Shown here: positions 24,100 to 33,261 of the stretch, in pieces | Numbering within the stretch: the stretch's first letter is position 1 | Layout: each line of letters opens with the position of its first letter | DNA from: Calditrichia bacterium | GTDB lineage: Bacteria > Calditrichota > Calditrichia > RBG-13-44-9 > J075 | Direction of reading: 5' to 3' | Length of the DNA stretch: 40,036 nt | Assembly: GCA_028284445.1 (NCBI GenBank) | Contig: JANQRS010000044.1 | Span: 1 to 40,036, forward strand | Made by a program: the position numbers and the translations under genes | The notes under the pieces: model-generated | Databases searched by the model: none | Seen by the model: the letters and a program-made list of their open reading frames with translations, nothing else | What the model was told of the DNA's origin: nothing

Positions 24100-24474
24100 A
24101 TGCCCGCTGATTTGTTTCTTCTTTTTAAGCAGAGCGCGCTTCCAAAGAAGGAAAGCCGATTTATCGGACTTGTTTCGAACCATAGTTATGGAATTTACCT
24201 TGTCCACGCCCTTAAATTATGCCATCTTTTCCCGGCCATCGGTTGTGATCCGATTACTTTCTCTCCCTTGTTTCGTATACCAGTCGTGGCGATTACCTGT
24301 TTTCTTGTCTCTCTTCTGACAATCATGCTATGGCGACGTCTGCCTCTTGGCCTGCGTTTGCCGATTAGTTCCTTTTTATACATCCCTTTCTACTATTTGA
24401 TCTCTGAAAACAGATTGGAGGATCGTTCATGTCCCGTATGTTTGGAAATAGTCTCATCATCTTGCTGGTGTTGA
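24100..24474 (+). pseudogene. C-terminal remnant of an acyltransferase-3 (OafA-like) gene
   Basis: The frame encodes a fragment resembling the last two membrane segments of acyltransferase family 3. The clues are KKESRFIGLVSNHSYGIYLV then HALKL (compare the common SYGIYLIH motif), then IPVVAITCFLVSLLTIMLWR and RLPLG, which fits the closing helix and RLP turn. The frame is closed by TGA at 24064-24066, so the catalytic N-terminal part is missing, and its end runs into the start of the next gene in another frame. No ribosome site is seen. The surviving reading frame suggests fairly recent decay. Confidence 0.45.
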
Positions 24475-27400
24475 GCTTGTTCAGCGGTAGTTACGCACAA
24501 AAGAAATCGAAGGCCGCCGGCAATGCCATGGTAACGGCTAAAAGCCTGAGCGGATTGAAGCTGCGGACCATTGGCCCGGCACTAACTTCCGGCCGTATCG
24601 GTGATATTGCTGTTCGCGCTGATAAACCCAGTCACTACTATGTGGCGGTCGCCTCAGGCGGCGTTTGGAAGACTGAAAATTCCGGAACCACCTGGAAGTC
24701 GATTTTTGATAGCCAGGGATCATATTCTATCGGTTGCGTGATGCTTGATCCAAACAATCATCAGGTGGTGTGGGTTGGTACCGGAGAAAATAACAGTCAG
24801 CGTAGCGTCGGCTATGGCGATGGCGTCTACAAGTCACTCGATGGTGGTAAAAGCTGGAAGAATATGGGACTGAAGGCTTCGGAACACATCGGGATGATTC
24901 GTATCGATCCGCGTGACTCTGATGTCGTATTCGTTGCTTCCCAGGGACCGCTTTGGTCCGATGGCGGCGATCGCGGTCTGTATAAATCGACGGACGGCGG
25001 CAAAACCTGGCGCAACGTGCTTTCAATTGATCAATATACCGGCGTTTCCGAAGTGCATTTTGATCCGCGTGACCCGGACGTGCTTTATGCCAGTGCCTAC
25101 CAGCGTCGCCGTCATGTGTGGACGCTGATCAATGGCGGTCCCGGTTCCGCCATCTACAAGTCGACCGACAATGGCGAAACATGGCGTGAAGTAACGAGTG
25201 GCTTGCCTAATGATAAAATGGGCCGCATCGGGATGGCCGTTGCCCCCTCCAATCCGGATATTGTTTATGCGATTATTGAGGCCAAAGGCAAATCCAGTGG
25301 TTTTTACCGTTCCATCGATCGCGGCGAGAGCTGGCATAAACAAGGCAGCTATGTAAGTGGGAGTCCGCAATACTACCAGGAAATCTATGTGGACCCGCAT
25401 GATCCCGATCGCATCTACTCGATGGACACCTGGATGAATGTCAGCAATGACGGTGGCAAAACCTTCAAACGGATCGGCGAACGCTATAAACACGTCGATA
25501 ACCATGCCCTGTGGATAGATCCCGATGATACTGATTACCTGCTTGCCGGTTGTGACGGTGGCGTGTACGAGAGTTTTGATCGTGGCAAGACCTGGAATTT
25601 CAAGGCGAATCTGCCAATTACCCAGTTCTATAAGATTACCGCTGATAATGATGCTCCCTTTTACAATGTATATGGTGGAACCCAGGATAATTTTACCCTT
25701 GGTGCGCCGTCACGCACCACCACCGTGCATGGCATTATGAATAGCGATTGGGTGATTACCCTTGGTGGTGACGGCTTTAAGCCGCAGGTGGATCCGAAAG
25801 ATCCGAATATCGTTTATTCGCAGTATCAGTATGGCGGTCTGGCGCGCTTCGATAAAGCCAGCGGTGAGCGTGTTTATATTCAGCCGCAGCCGGGCAAAGG
25901 AGAGCCGGCGCTGCGTTGGAATTGGGATTCTGCACTCTTGATTAGTCCGCATTCCAATACTCGCCTCTATTATGGGTCGAACATCCTCTTCCGAAGCGAC
26001 GACCGTGGCAATTCCTGGAAGGCCGTGAGTCCCGACCTGACCCGTCAGATGGATCGCAATAAGCTCCCGGTGATGGGGCGTGTGCAGACGATTGATGCCG
26101 TTGCCAAGAACCGCTCAACCTCTTTTTACGGAACAATTGTCGCCTTATCAGAGTCAAGCCTTCGCGAAGGCCTGCTTTATGTTGGTACCGATGACGGGTT
26201 GGTGCAAATAAGTGAAGACGGTGGCCGGAATTGGCGCAAAATCTCGCGCATAAAGGACGTGCCGGATCGCACCTATGTGAATTGCTTGCTGGCATCTCAA
26301 CATGATGAAAATGTGGTCTACGGTGCATTTAATAATCATAAGATGGGTGATTTTAAGCCGTACCTGATGAAGAGCCGGGACCGTGGTGCAACCTGGACTT
26401 CGATTGCTGGTGATTTACCGGATCGCGGATCGGTGTATGTGGTTGTAGAAGATCATGAGAATCCGAATCTGCTATTTGCAGGCACCGAATTTGGTTTGTT
26501 TACCTCCGTAAACGGCGGAAAAAACTGGATTCAGCTGAAAAGCGGACTGCCGACGATTGCTGTTCGCGATCTGGAAATCCAGAAGCGTGAAAATGACCTT
26601 GTGGTTGGCACTTTTGGTCGCGGCATCTACATTCTTGATGATTATACACCCTTGCGTGAGATGGCGGCTGCCAAAAGCAACAATGCGCAGGTTTTTCCCG
26701 TCAAGAAAGCCATGATGTATATCCAGGATCTGCCCTTGGGACTACGTGGAAAAGGTTTTCTTGGGGACGGATTTTATGTTGCGGAAAATCCGGCGTTTGG
26801 TGCGCAGATTTCCTATTATTTGCCGAAAGCCTTAAAGACCTTGAAGCAACAGCGCGAAGCTCGCGAGAAAGAGATTATCAAGGAGGGTGGTACGCCACCG
26901 TATCCGGATTGGGATACGCTTCGCCGTGAGCGTCGCGAACTGAAACCATCTGTGACAATTACCATTAAAGACGATGCCGGTAACGTGGTTCGCCGCCTGA
27001 AAGGAAAAACGTCTGCGGGTTTGCATCGCCTTACCTGGGATCTCCGCTACCCGGCCAGCAATCCAACCCGGCTCGGAAGCAGTGGAAGTGATAACCCCTT
27101 CCGCAGCAATCCGGTAGGACCGCTGGTGGTGCCTGGTAATTTTACTGTTTCAATGTCACAAACTGTCGAAGGTGTGACAACGGAATTGGGCGAGCCGCAA
27201 GCACTCACAGTTGAGACCCTTGGGCTGGCAACATTGGCCGCCGAAGATAAAGCAGCACTGCTGGCATTCCAGAAAAAGGCCGCCAGTCTGCAAAGAGCGG
27301 TATTGGGTAGCCAGCGTGTCGCCAGCGATATGCAGAATCGTCTGAACCATATCCGTGCAGCCTTGATGGATACCCCTGGCGCCGATCCGGCATTGACTGA

Positions 27401-27719
27401 TGAGGCGAATGGTATCGAAACGGCGCTGAAAGACTTGCTTGTCAAGCTGAATGGTGATCGCCTGATCTCCAGCTTTAGTGAGCCGGCAGCACCTGGTATC
27501 AGCGGACGTGTGGGACGAATTATGTCCGGCTTGGCATCAACAGCCGATGCAACCGGCACTCATCGCGACAATTATCGCATTGCTGCCGAGGAATTTACCG
27601 AAGTCCTGGCCGGTTTGACGAAGATTGTAGATGTTGATCTAAAGGCCCTGGAAGCGAAGCTCGAGAAAGCCGGCGCTCCCTGGACGCCTGGACGATTGCC
27701 GATCTGGAAAATGGAATAG
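24429..27719 (+). CDS. Secreted VPS10/sortilin-like BNR-repeat protein
   Basis: A 1096-residue exported protein with a signal peptide (residues 1-23, ending GSYAQ). Residues about 40-760 are a large beta-propeller region with many BNR/Asp-box turns, such as SGTTWKSI, DGGKSWKNM, DGGKTWRNV, NGETWREV and RGESWHKQ, typical of sortilin/VPS10-like proteins often annotated as glycosyl hydrolases. A C-terminal part (from about 790) has a charged linker, a FlgD/FN3-like strand set (VRRLKGKTSAGLHRLTWDLRY) and a helical end domain. Catalytic activity is not shown by sequence. Such proteins are frequent in Bacteroidota, Gemmatimonadota and related phyla. GGAGG stands seven bases before ATG. It overlaps the acyltransferase remnant. 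Confidence 0.9.
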   Translation: MSRMFGNSLIILLVLSLFSGSYAQKKSKAAGNAMVTAKSLSGLKLRTIGPALTSGRIGDIAVRADKPSHYYVAVASGGVWKTENSGTTWKSIFDSQGSYSIGCVMLDPNNHQVVWVGTGENNSQRSVGYGDGVYKSLDGGKSWKNMGLKASEHIGMIRIDPRDSDVVFVASQGPLWSDGGDRGLYKSTDGGKTWRNVLSIDQYTGVSEVHFDPRDPDVLYASAYQRRRHVWTLINGGPGSAIYKSTDNGETWREVTSGLPNDKMGRIGMAVAPSNPDIVYAIIEAKGKSSGFYRSIDRGESWHKQGSYVSGSPQYYQEIYVDPHDPDRIYSMDTWMNVSNDGGKTFKRIGERYKHVDNHALWIDPDDTDYLLAGCDGGVYESFDRGKTWNFKANLPITQFYKITADNDAPFYNVYGGTQDNFTLGAPSRTTTVHGIMNSDWVITLGGDGFKPQVDPKDPNIVYSQYQYGGLARFDKASGERVYIQPQPGKGEPALRWNWDSALLISPHSNTRLYYGSNILFRSDDRGNSWKAVSPDLTRQMDRNKLPVMGRVQTIDAVAKNRSTSFYGTIVALSESSLREGLLYVGTDDGLVQISEDGGRNWRKISRIKDVPDRTYVNCLLASQHDENVVYGAFNNHKMGDFKPYLMKSRDRGATWTSIAGDLPDRGSVYVVVEDHENPNLLFAGTEFGLFTSVNGGKNWIQLKSGLPTIAVRDLEIQKRENDLVVGTFGRGIYILDDYTPLREMAAAKSNNAQVFPVKKAMMYIQDLPLGLRGKGFLGDGFYVAENPAFGAQISYYLPKALKTLKQQREAREKEIIKEGGTPPYPDWDTLRRERRELKPSVTITIKDDAGNVVRRLKGKTSAGLHRLTWDLRYPASNPTRLGSSGSDNPFRSNPVGPLVVPGNFTVSMSQTVEGVTTELGEPQALTVETLGLATLAAEDKAALLAFQKKAASLQRAVLGSQRVASDMQNRLNHIRAALMDTPGADPALTDEANGIETALKDLLVKLNGDRLISSFSEPAAPGISGRVGRIMSGLASTADATGTHRDNYRIAAEEFTEVLAGLTKIVDVDLKALEAKLEKAGAPWTPGRLPIWKME

Positions 27720-28020
27720 GGTTTGGCTCGCAAGCTCGCTGTCAGCTGGCTACGCCAGCGTCAGGGCCTGCGGCCCGTCAGGCGCATCGCGCCGTCAACG
27801 GCGTAGCCGTTGCATAGATGCAGCCTCATGTTCGCTTCCGGCGAACGTGGGGGAACGAAGACATTGAAGAATCGAAGATTGAAGCATTGAGAAACCCTTG
27901 GCGAGGAGCCGTAGCCGTTGCATAGATTCAGCCTCATGTTTGCTTATTGTGAATGTGAGGTCATAATGTAGTGTCACATCCCCCTGGATCCCCCTTCGAA
28001 GTGGTACGCAGGGGGATGTG
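27720..28020. repeat. Repeat-rich gap: nested palindromes, a 47-bp direct repeat and a CCCCCT hairpin
   Basis: Three layers are visible. (1) GGCTACGCC (27748 region) and GGCGTAGCC (near 27800-27808) bracket stacked small palindromes such as GGGCCTGCGGCCC and GGCGCATCGCGCC. (2) A 47-bp segment (27803-27849) starting GTAGCCGTTGCATAGAT recurs at 27911-27957 with about seven differences. (3) CACATCCCCCT (27975-27985) pairs perfectly with AGGGGGATGTG (28010-28020). Between the direct repeats lies an ATTGAAG-type stretch. No gene was seen. It is probably an accumulation of several dispersed repeat families. Confidence 0.8.
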
Positions 28021-28062
28021 CACCAATTACCAATAAACCTTTGCCCAACCCCGGAGAACCTG

Positions 28063-30687
28063 TTGAATAAAATCTGGGCCCAAATCATGCAGCAGCTTCG
28101 CGATTTATTGCGGAATGTTGATTTGTCGAATGACATGGCCAGAAAGCTCTTGTTATTTGGCGGTGGCTGGCTCGTTTCTATTTACATGGCTATCCATCCG
28201 GGCAGTTTTTTGCCCGGCCCTGTGGCAGTCATTGCCTATTTCTATTTCCTCTTCAATCTGATTGACCTCCTCCGTGAGGTTCGTACTAAGATTAAGCAGT
28301 TTTCTGAATTGCTGCTGATAGCCTTTGTCCTGGTGTACGGCCTGGAATACTTGTTGCTGGAAGCATTCTTGCCGAATGCGGCACTGTCTGCGAATGGTGG
28401 TGCGCATGGCAATTTCCTTGTTGTCAACTTCCAGATATTGCTGCTGGCCATATTGAATCTGATATTCGCGATTGTCCTTGTTGATAACAATGAGGGTAAG
28501 AAGGGTATTCTGGTGGGTATCTTTTTCATCGGTCTGGCCTTTGGCTTTTACATCGATAACGGCAATAACTTTATCTACTACGGCATCCTGCTGGTCCTCT
28601 TTTTTACTTTGATCAAACGAACTGCCTGGCTGGAGCCACTGACCCGGAATGAGTGCTGGGTCTATCTGGTTTTGGTGGTGCTTACCTTCCGCGGATTTAG
28701 TCAGTTTGACAGCTTCGATACCATCGCAGTGGGTTCGTCCGACGACTATTCCAATTTATGGTTTATTGAGCCTTATTTTCTGTTCACGCTATTCAAAATG
28801 TATCTCCTGGCGGTAATGCTACGGATTCCCGGTGTGCTTATCTACAATCACGCCACTCTCGATCGCAAGCTTCGAATTGCCAGCCTGCTGCAATCTACGT
28901 TTCCACAGCTTGTCCAACTTGTGGTGATGGTCTTGACTTTTTATCTGTTCATTGCCGGCTGGCAGGCCCAGGAACTGCGGGATACCCTGCAGATGCAGCT
29001 GAGCAAAATTGAAGCTGGCGAGATCGACTTCGGGGTTGATGTGCATGAATTGCCCATCACAAAGAACGAGGTGGATTTAAGCCTTTCCGGTTATCGACCA
29101 CTTGTTAAGCGCAATTCGTTTAAAGCCACGAGCCTCCCTGCAAAAGGGATTATGGAGATGAGAAAGCATGGTTCCCGGCAGACGGATCGTCAGAAAGGCA
29201 ATGACTATTTTCTTTTCTTTAAGTCATTGAAGGCCGATAGCTCCCAAAGCCTCTTTCTGGTGAAAGTCAACCCGGCGTTTCTCAGCTTGCTGGGAGACAA
29301 TCTCGCATATCTCGGCGGTTCATCGCTAATTTCCTATCCGGTTAGCACCAAAAACTGGCCGCTTTACACGGACAAAATTGAGTTGTGGAGCGGGGATCGC
29401 GACATCAAGATTCTCCCCTTTGGCTTGGTGAGTCGTGATGCCCCAATCGCGACGGCTGTATTGCCGGATGCCAGCCGCGATGACGATGAGAGCATAGAAA
29501 TTAACTCAAAAGTTCTCCGCGATGGGAAACTGACGTTCGGCCGGGTTTTTCTTCCGGTTTGGTCTGGTGAAGATAAGTCCGGGGCGCTATTTGCTGTTGA
29601 TATTATTCAGGAATTTAATGGAAAAGTCCGCTGGTCCGGTACTGTGCAGGTTGTGCTGTTGATCATCTTCCTCTATCTGGTATTGAATTCCCTGCTGATT
29701 CGAAATATGGTCAACTTTGGTGGACGGATTAATAAGATGATCGTGCAGAAGTTTGCACAGTTGAAGAGCGGGATTCAGGAAATATCCTCCGGCAATCTCG
29801 ATTATAAAATGAAGTTTGACGGGCAGGATGAGTTTGTGGAGCTGTCGGAACATTTTAATGAAATGGGGACCAAGCTTCAGCAAACGCTCGATGAGCGCCG
29901 CGAGAAGGATCGTTTGCAATACGAACTGCAGAATGCCCGCGATGTGCAACTGGGTTTGTTGCCACGGTCTTTGCCTGAAATCCCCGGCTACCAAGTGGCA
30001 GCGTCTCTGTATACGGCGACCGAAGTCGGCGGAGATTTCTACGATATGTTTCAGCTTGATGATAACCGCTACCTGTTTGCGATTGGCGATGTTTCCGGAA
30101 AAGGATCGTCTGCGGCATTGTATATGGCGCAGTGCCTGAGCCTGATTCGCTATTCGCCGCAGTTTACGGAAAAACCGTTGGAAATTTGCCGGCGCTTAAA
30201 TGCCTTTTTTACCGGTTCTATGGTGGATAAACAGATTTTTGTGACGGCAATTGTCGGGATATTGGACACCAAAAAGCATGCTGTCAGCTATGTGCGAGCC
30301 GGGCATCCGCAGCCAATTCTTCTGGCAGCTGGCGGTGAGAAGGATATCCGCTTTCTGGCGTCGAAGGGGCTGGGCATTGGTTTGACCCCGCAACAAAAGA
30401 TATTTGATAAAGCTGTTGAGCAAATAGATATCAAGATGGCAGCTGGCGATACCCTGGTTTTCTACACGGATGGCGTGATCGAAGCGAGCAAGCCGAAAGC
30501 CTCCGACGTTTCTACAGGCGATGCCCAGGAAACCTACGACGAAGACCGTCTCAAGGCCAAACTGGCCAAGCTGCATGGCAAGACGCCACAGGAAATCCGT
30601 AGCGAGATCGAATTTGACCTGGAGTCGTTTTATGCCGGTCATCCGCGCGTGGATGATTATACGCTCCTGGTGTTGAAGCGCGGGTGA
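28063..30687 (+). CDS. Membrane SpoIIE-type PP2C serine phosphatase with HAMP domain
   Basis: About 874 residues from the preferred TTG start (GGAG six bases before it); a GTG at 28018 lies inside a repeat hairpin and an ATG at 28088 is the other choice. The N-terminal third has several membrane helices, followed by an extracytoplasmic region, one more helix (about residue 535) and a HAMP domain (about 545-605, NLDYKMKFDGQDEFVELSEHFN). The C-terminal PP2C/SpoIIE domain shows ARDVQLGLLPRSLPEIPGY, metal-binding GGDFYD (656) and IGDVSGKGSSAALYM, then VRAGHPQP, FYTDGVIEA and the final VDDYTLLVLKR. Such RsbU-like phosphatases usually dephosphorylate anti-anti-sigma factors; no such partner is adjacent. 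Confidence 0.92.
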   Translation: MNKIWAQIMQQLRDLLRNVDLSNDMARKLLLFGGGWLVSIYMAIHPGSFLPGPVAVIAYFYFLFNLIDLLREVRTKIKQFSELLLIAFVLVYGLEYLLLEAFLPNAALSANGGAHGNFLVVNFQILLLAILNLIFAIVLVDNNEGKKGILVGIFFIGLAFGFYIDNGNNFIYYGILLVLFFTLIKRTAWLEPLTRNECWVYLVLVVLTFRGFSQFDSFDTIAVGSSDDYSNLWFIEPYFLFTLFKMYLLAVMLRIPGVLIYNHATLDRKLRIASLLQSTFPQLVQLVVMVLTFYLFIAGWQAQELRDTLQMQLSKIEAGEIDFGVDVHELPITKNEVDLSLSGYRPLVKRNSFKATSLPAKGIMEMRKHGSRQTDRQKGNDYFLFFKSLKADSSQSLFLVKVNPAFLSLLGDNLAYLGGSSLISYPVSTKNWPLYTDKIELWSGDRDIKILPFGLVSRDAPIATAVLPDASRDDDESIEINSKVLRDGKLTFGRVFLPVWSGEDKSGALFAVDIIQEFNGKVRWSGTVQVVLLIIFLYLVLNSLLIRNMVNFGGRINKMIVQKFAQLKSGIQEISSGNLDYKMKFDGQDEFVELSEHFNEMGTKLQQTLDERREKDRLQYELQNARDVQLGLLPRSLPEIPGYQVAASLYTATEVGGDFYDMFQLDDNRYLFAIGDVSGKGSSAALYMAQCLSLIRYSPQFTEKPLEICRRLNAFFTGSMVDKQIFVTAIVGILDTKKHAVSYVRAGHPQPILLAAGGEKDIRFLASKGLGIGLTPQQKIFDKAVEQIDIKMAAGDTLVFYTDGVIEASKPKASDVSTGDAQETYDEDRLKAKLAKLHGKTPQEIRSEIEFDLESFYAGHPRVDDYTLLVLKRG

Positions 30688-30762
30688 GATCGAGATTGCT
30701 TGCATATAATTCGCATTTTACTATTCCTCTTGAATTGACGATAAAGAAAAAAGCGCTTGTTT

Positions 30763-30783
30763 TGTAGTCCAGTGTGGACTACA
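30763..30783. promoter_or_regulatory. Palindromic operator of the DinJ/YafQ pair
   Basis: TGTAGTCCA and TGGACTACA form a perfect nine-bp inverted repeat around GTG, 35 bases before the antitoxin start and downstream of a TTGACG -35-like element (30735-30740). Autoregulation by a ribbon-helix-helix antitoxin is expected at such a site. Confidence 0.7.
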
Positions 30784-30818
30784 TTTGCGCAGTGTAATTG
30801 AAACAGGAGACTTGGTGT

Positions 30819-31088
30819 ATGAATGTTCGAACCCGTGATGCAGTTGTTCGGGCCAGGATTGACTCTAACTTAAAGGAGAACGCAGAGAGTATATTAAAAC
30901 AATTGGGATTTACCATGTCAGACGCAATCAATATGTATCTGAACATGATTGTTATGCAAAATGGAATCCCGTTCGAGTTAAAAGTTCCTAACGAGTTAAC
31001 TCTTGAAACTTTCCGCAAATCCGAAGCAGGTGAGGAGTTAGAGAAAGTCGGCAGCTTGGACAATCTCAGAAAACTGGTAGATAAGTAA
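30819..31088 (+). CDS. DinJ/RelB family antitoxin
   Basis: An 89-residue antitoxin. The N-terminal ribbon-helix-helix is evident: VRTRDAVVRARIDSNLKENA as strand and first helix, then SILKQLGFTMSDAINMYLN as second helix, the classic DinJ pattern. The C-terminal part (LTLETFRKSEAGEELEKVGS) is the flexible toxin-neutralising region. The ATG at 30819 has GGAG about nine bases upstream; an upstream TTG in frame is less likely. It is followed by the toxin gene after 12 bases. Confidence 0.92.
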   Translation: MNVRTRDAVVRARIDSNLKENAESILKQLGFTMSDAINMYLNMIVMQNGIPFELKVPNELTLETFRKSEAGEELEKVGSLDNLRKLVDK

Positions 31089-31100
31089 TGGAGTATAGTT

Positions 31101-31370
31101 TTGCTAGAGATTGTTATTACGAATCAGTTCAAGAAGGATATGAGGAAGGCCCTTAAACAAGCAAAAGGAATTGAGAGCTTCTTTACTGTTGTTTCTATGT
31201 TGATAAATCAGACGCCGCTTCCGGCACGCTACCGGGAGCATCGACTGGTAGGGGATTATGCTGACAGATTAGAGTGTCACATACTCCCCGATCTGTTGTT
31301 GATCTATAGGGTTGAAGAAGGTGAGCTGATTCTGGAGCGTATGGGATCTCATTCAGATCTGTTTGGCTAA
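31101..31370 (+). CDS. YafQ family mRNA interferase toxin
   Basis: An 89-residue RelE-superfamily toxin that cuts mRNA on the ribosome when free of its antitoxin. Catalytic candidates are His47 (REHRLVG), His60 and Asp64 (ECHILPDLLLIY) and His84 (GSHSDLF). Their spacing, 13-4-20, is the same as in E. coli YafQ (His50, His63, Asp67, His87), so the toxin looks active. It starts with TTG, GGAG being seven bases upstream; weak initiation fits toxin dosage control. Its end lies ten bases from the convergent marR end. Confidence 0.93.
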   Translation: MLEIVITNQFKKDMRKALKQAKGIESFFTVVSMLINQTPLPARYREHRLVGDYADRLECHILPDLLLIYRVEEGELILERMGSHSDLFG

Positions 31371-31380
31371 TTTATGATGT

Positions 31381-31899
31381 TTAACCACTCTCAACTTCAC
31401 TGATTCTCTCATCTAGGCCCCTGTTTTGCAACGCTTCAATTGCCTGCCCCAAAACTTGATAAATATCTACACCGATCTCCGCGTTGAGATCCGCATAGGC
31501 TTTTTCGAAGAGCGCTTCGTGTTGGGTTAACAAAGCGACTTGTTCTTCGCCTGCCGGCGTTAGGCGAAAGAGCTTTCGCCGTTTGTCATCCGGATCAGTT
31601 TGGCGGTCCAGCAGTTTGAGGCGGGTGAGTGCCGGGATTTTCTGCAGTACCAGCTGATGTGATTGTCCCAGGCGGTTTGCCAAATCTGCCGCGGAGGCTG
31701 CTTCCAGTTCAGCAAGGGCATGTAGAAGCGAGCAGGAGCGCACCGGCACGACAATACCGAGATTTTTAAAGATCGGTATGAACTGATGTTCAATAAGCGT
31801 GCTCAACTGTTCAGCACGCCGGCCAAGAAAGCTTGAACTAATCACGGAAATATCGGAAGCAACACCTGCTTTTTCCCGGCTGCCAGGAGCTTCTTTCAT
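31381..31899 (-). CDS. MarR family transcriptional regulator
   Basis: A 172-residue winged-helix regulator. An N-terminal extension of about 25 residues precedes the dimer helix. The wHTH is recognisable as SAADLANRLGQSHQLVLQKI followed by ALTRLKLLDRQTDPDDKRRKLFRLTPAGEE, the wing and DxRR motif. The gene begins right after the TAG of the S41 peptidase gene (TAGATG) and uses the GGAGG inside that gene's last codons, so translation is coupled. The long palindrome ahead of the S41 gene is its likely binding site, giving autoregulation of the pair. Confidence 0.9.
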   Translation of the reverse strand: MKEAPGSREKAGVASDISVISSSFLGRRAEQLSTLIEHQFIPIFKNLGIVVPVRSCSLLHALAELEAASAADLANRLGQSHQLVLQKIPALTRLKLLDRQTDPDDKRRKLFRLTPAGEEQVALLTQHEALFEKAYADLNAEIGVDIYQVLGQAIEALQNRGLDERISEVESG

Positions 31900-33237
31900 C
31901 TAGTTTATCCTCCGGTGCATCTGTGTATTGCCATTGCTGTAAATGCGTTCGAGGCCAGTTATTTGCCCGTCAGCGCGCATTACCTTAAATCTGAAATCAT
32001 TCACCCCTTCAAGCATCAGCAAGTTCCCGGTAAGTGGCACTAAACGAATACGCCAATTCTTACCCCAAGTATAATACAATGTGTTTTCTTCTGCCAGAAT
32101 CTCACGACCTTCATATTTGCCGATCAGGGCCTTAATCGCATCTGATGCCAATCTGACGGGCTCAACTCTCGCCGCGATGATGGGGAAATACCACTCGTAT
32201 GAATCCTTCTTTTCCGGATTTGCTTCAGCGAGCTGAGTCAGTGCGGCACGATGGGCAACTGCTAAGGCTTTATGAGCCGGCACAGTGATATCCGGAGTAA
32301 CGCCAAGGCCTTCAAAATCTTTGCCGTATTTCGGGCCTTTGATTTCGCCGATCGGCACCTGAATAAAGAAGTTGCTATCGACGACTTTTCGATCGACCGG
32401 GTGGGCGCCACCGGCGGTTTGTTGCCCGATGATTGTGGCTCGATCCAGATTCTTTAAGACATAGGAGAACCATTCTGCTGAAGAAAACGAGGTGTTGCTG
32501 GTCAGAATATAGACTGGCTTTTTCGGCAGGCGCGGACCGGGCACAAAAGGTAATACCCAATCTGATTTTTCTATTCGTTGCCCGTCATCAATATAATAGT
32601 AGTTAAATAGCATTTGTGGTTCGTCCGTCGTGAATAAATAGCTCATGAGTAGCTGCGCCATCTCCAGGTAGCCACCATTATTGTAGCGCATGTCGAAAAT
32701 CAGCGCATCCGCATGCTCGACGAAGCTCATTGCGGTTGCTGCAGCCTGGTGGGCAACATCCGGATCTGCAAAGTAAGTGAAGTTGATATAGCCGACATTA
32801 CCCTCCAGAAGCTGGACGTCTTCAAAACCGAAGTTTTTCCTTTTTAGATCTGCCAATTCGGCCTCGGCCATTGCCTTTTTTACTTCCGGGTCGTCTTCCC
32901 TGCGTTTATCGGCCACCCACTGCGGATCAACGCCGACAAAGAAGTGCAGATCGTCGCTGACGGCCTGAATATCTTTCGTCAGTTGCTCCGCAAACCCGGC
33001 TTGTGTTTTCTTGGCATAGTGCCCCTTCTGTTCATTGCTGCGAAGGGTTTCTACAATTTTAGCGGCCATCTTTGGGAAAATATAGTTTTTGCCGAGAACG
33101 ACCGCCAATGAATCAACAACCGCACTTCTTGCCTTTGTCGACATAGCTGTTTCGTCTCGAGCCACCAGCTGAGTCGTTAGCAATATTTGAAAAACAAGCA
33201 ACAGTATCAGATTGAAAATTGACGTTTTGATTTTCAT
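31900..33237 (-). CDS. S41 family peptidase (exported)
   Basis: A 445-residue exported protein with a signal peptide at residues 1-26. The N-terminal helical domain resembles the IRBP-like/S41 N-domain (LGKNYIFPKMAAKIVETL). The core follows: SDDLHFFVGVD (His98), GNVGYINFTYF, ALIFDMRYNNGGYLEMAQLL, TSNTSFSSAEWFSYVL with nucleophile Ser253, and GQQTAGGAHP. No PDZ domain is seen, and the last 75 residues form a small beta domain. The start is set at 33237 because GGAGG lies five bases ahead of it; the ATG four codons upstream overlaps that site. It is the first gene of the S41-marR operon. The substrate is unknown; peptide clearance is usual for the family. Confidence 0.9.
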   Translation of the reverse strand: MKIKTSIFNLILLLVFQILLTTQLVARDETAMSTKARSAVVDSLAVVLGKNYIFPKMAAKIVETLRSNEQKGHYAKKTQAGFAEQLTKDIQAVSDDLHFFVGVDPQWVADKRREDDPEVKKAMAEAELADLKRKNFGFEDVQLLEGNVGYINFTYFADPDVAHQAAATAMSFVEHADALIFDMRYNNGGYLEMAQLLMSYLFTTDEPQMLFNYYYIDDGQRIEKSDWVLPFVPGPRLPKKPVYILTSNTSFSSAEWFSYVLKNLDRATIIGQQTAGGAHPVDRKVVDSNFFIQVPIGEIKGPKYGKDFEGLGVTPDITVPAHKALAVAHRAALTQLAEANPEKKDSYEWYFPIIAARVEPVRLASDAIKALIGKYEGREILAEENTLYYTWGKNWRIRLVPLTGNLLMLEGVNDFRFKVMRADGQITGLERIYSNGNTQMHRRIN

Positions 33238-33261
33238 GTGAGCCTCCATCGGTGACGTTGT

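Noticed and set aside
28018..28062. GTG start of the SpoIIE-type phosphatase
   Set aside because: The codon lies in the arm of a repeat hairpin and lacks a ribosome site; the TTG at 28063 has GGAG six bases away.
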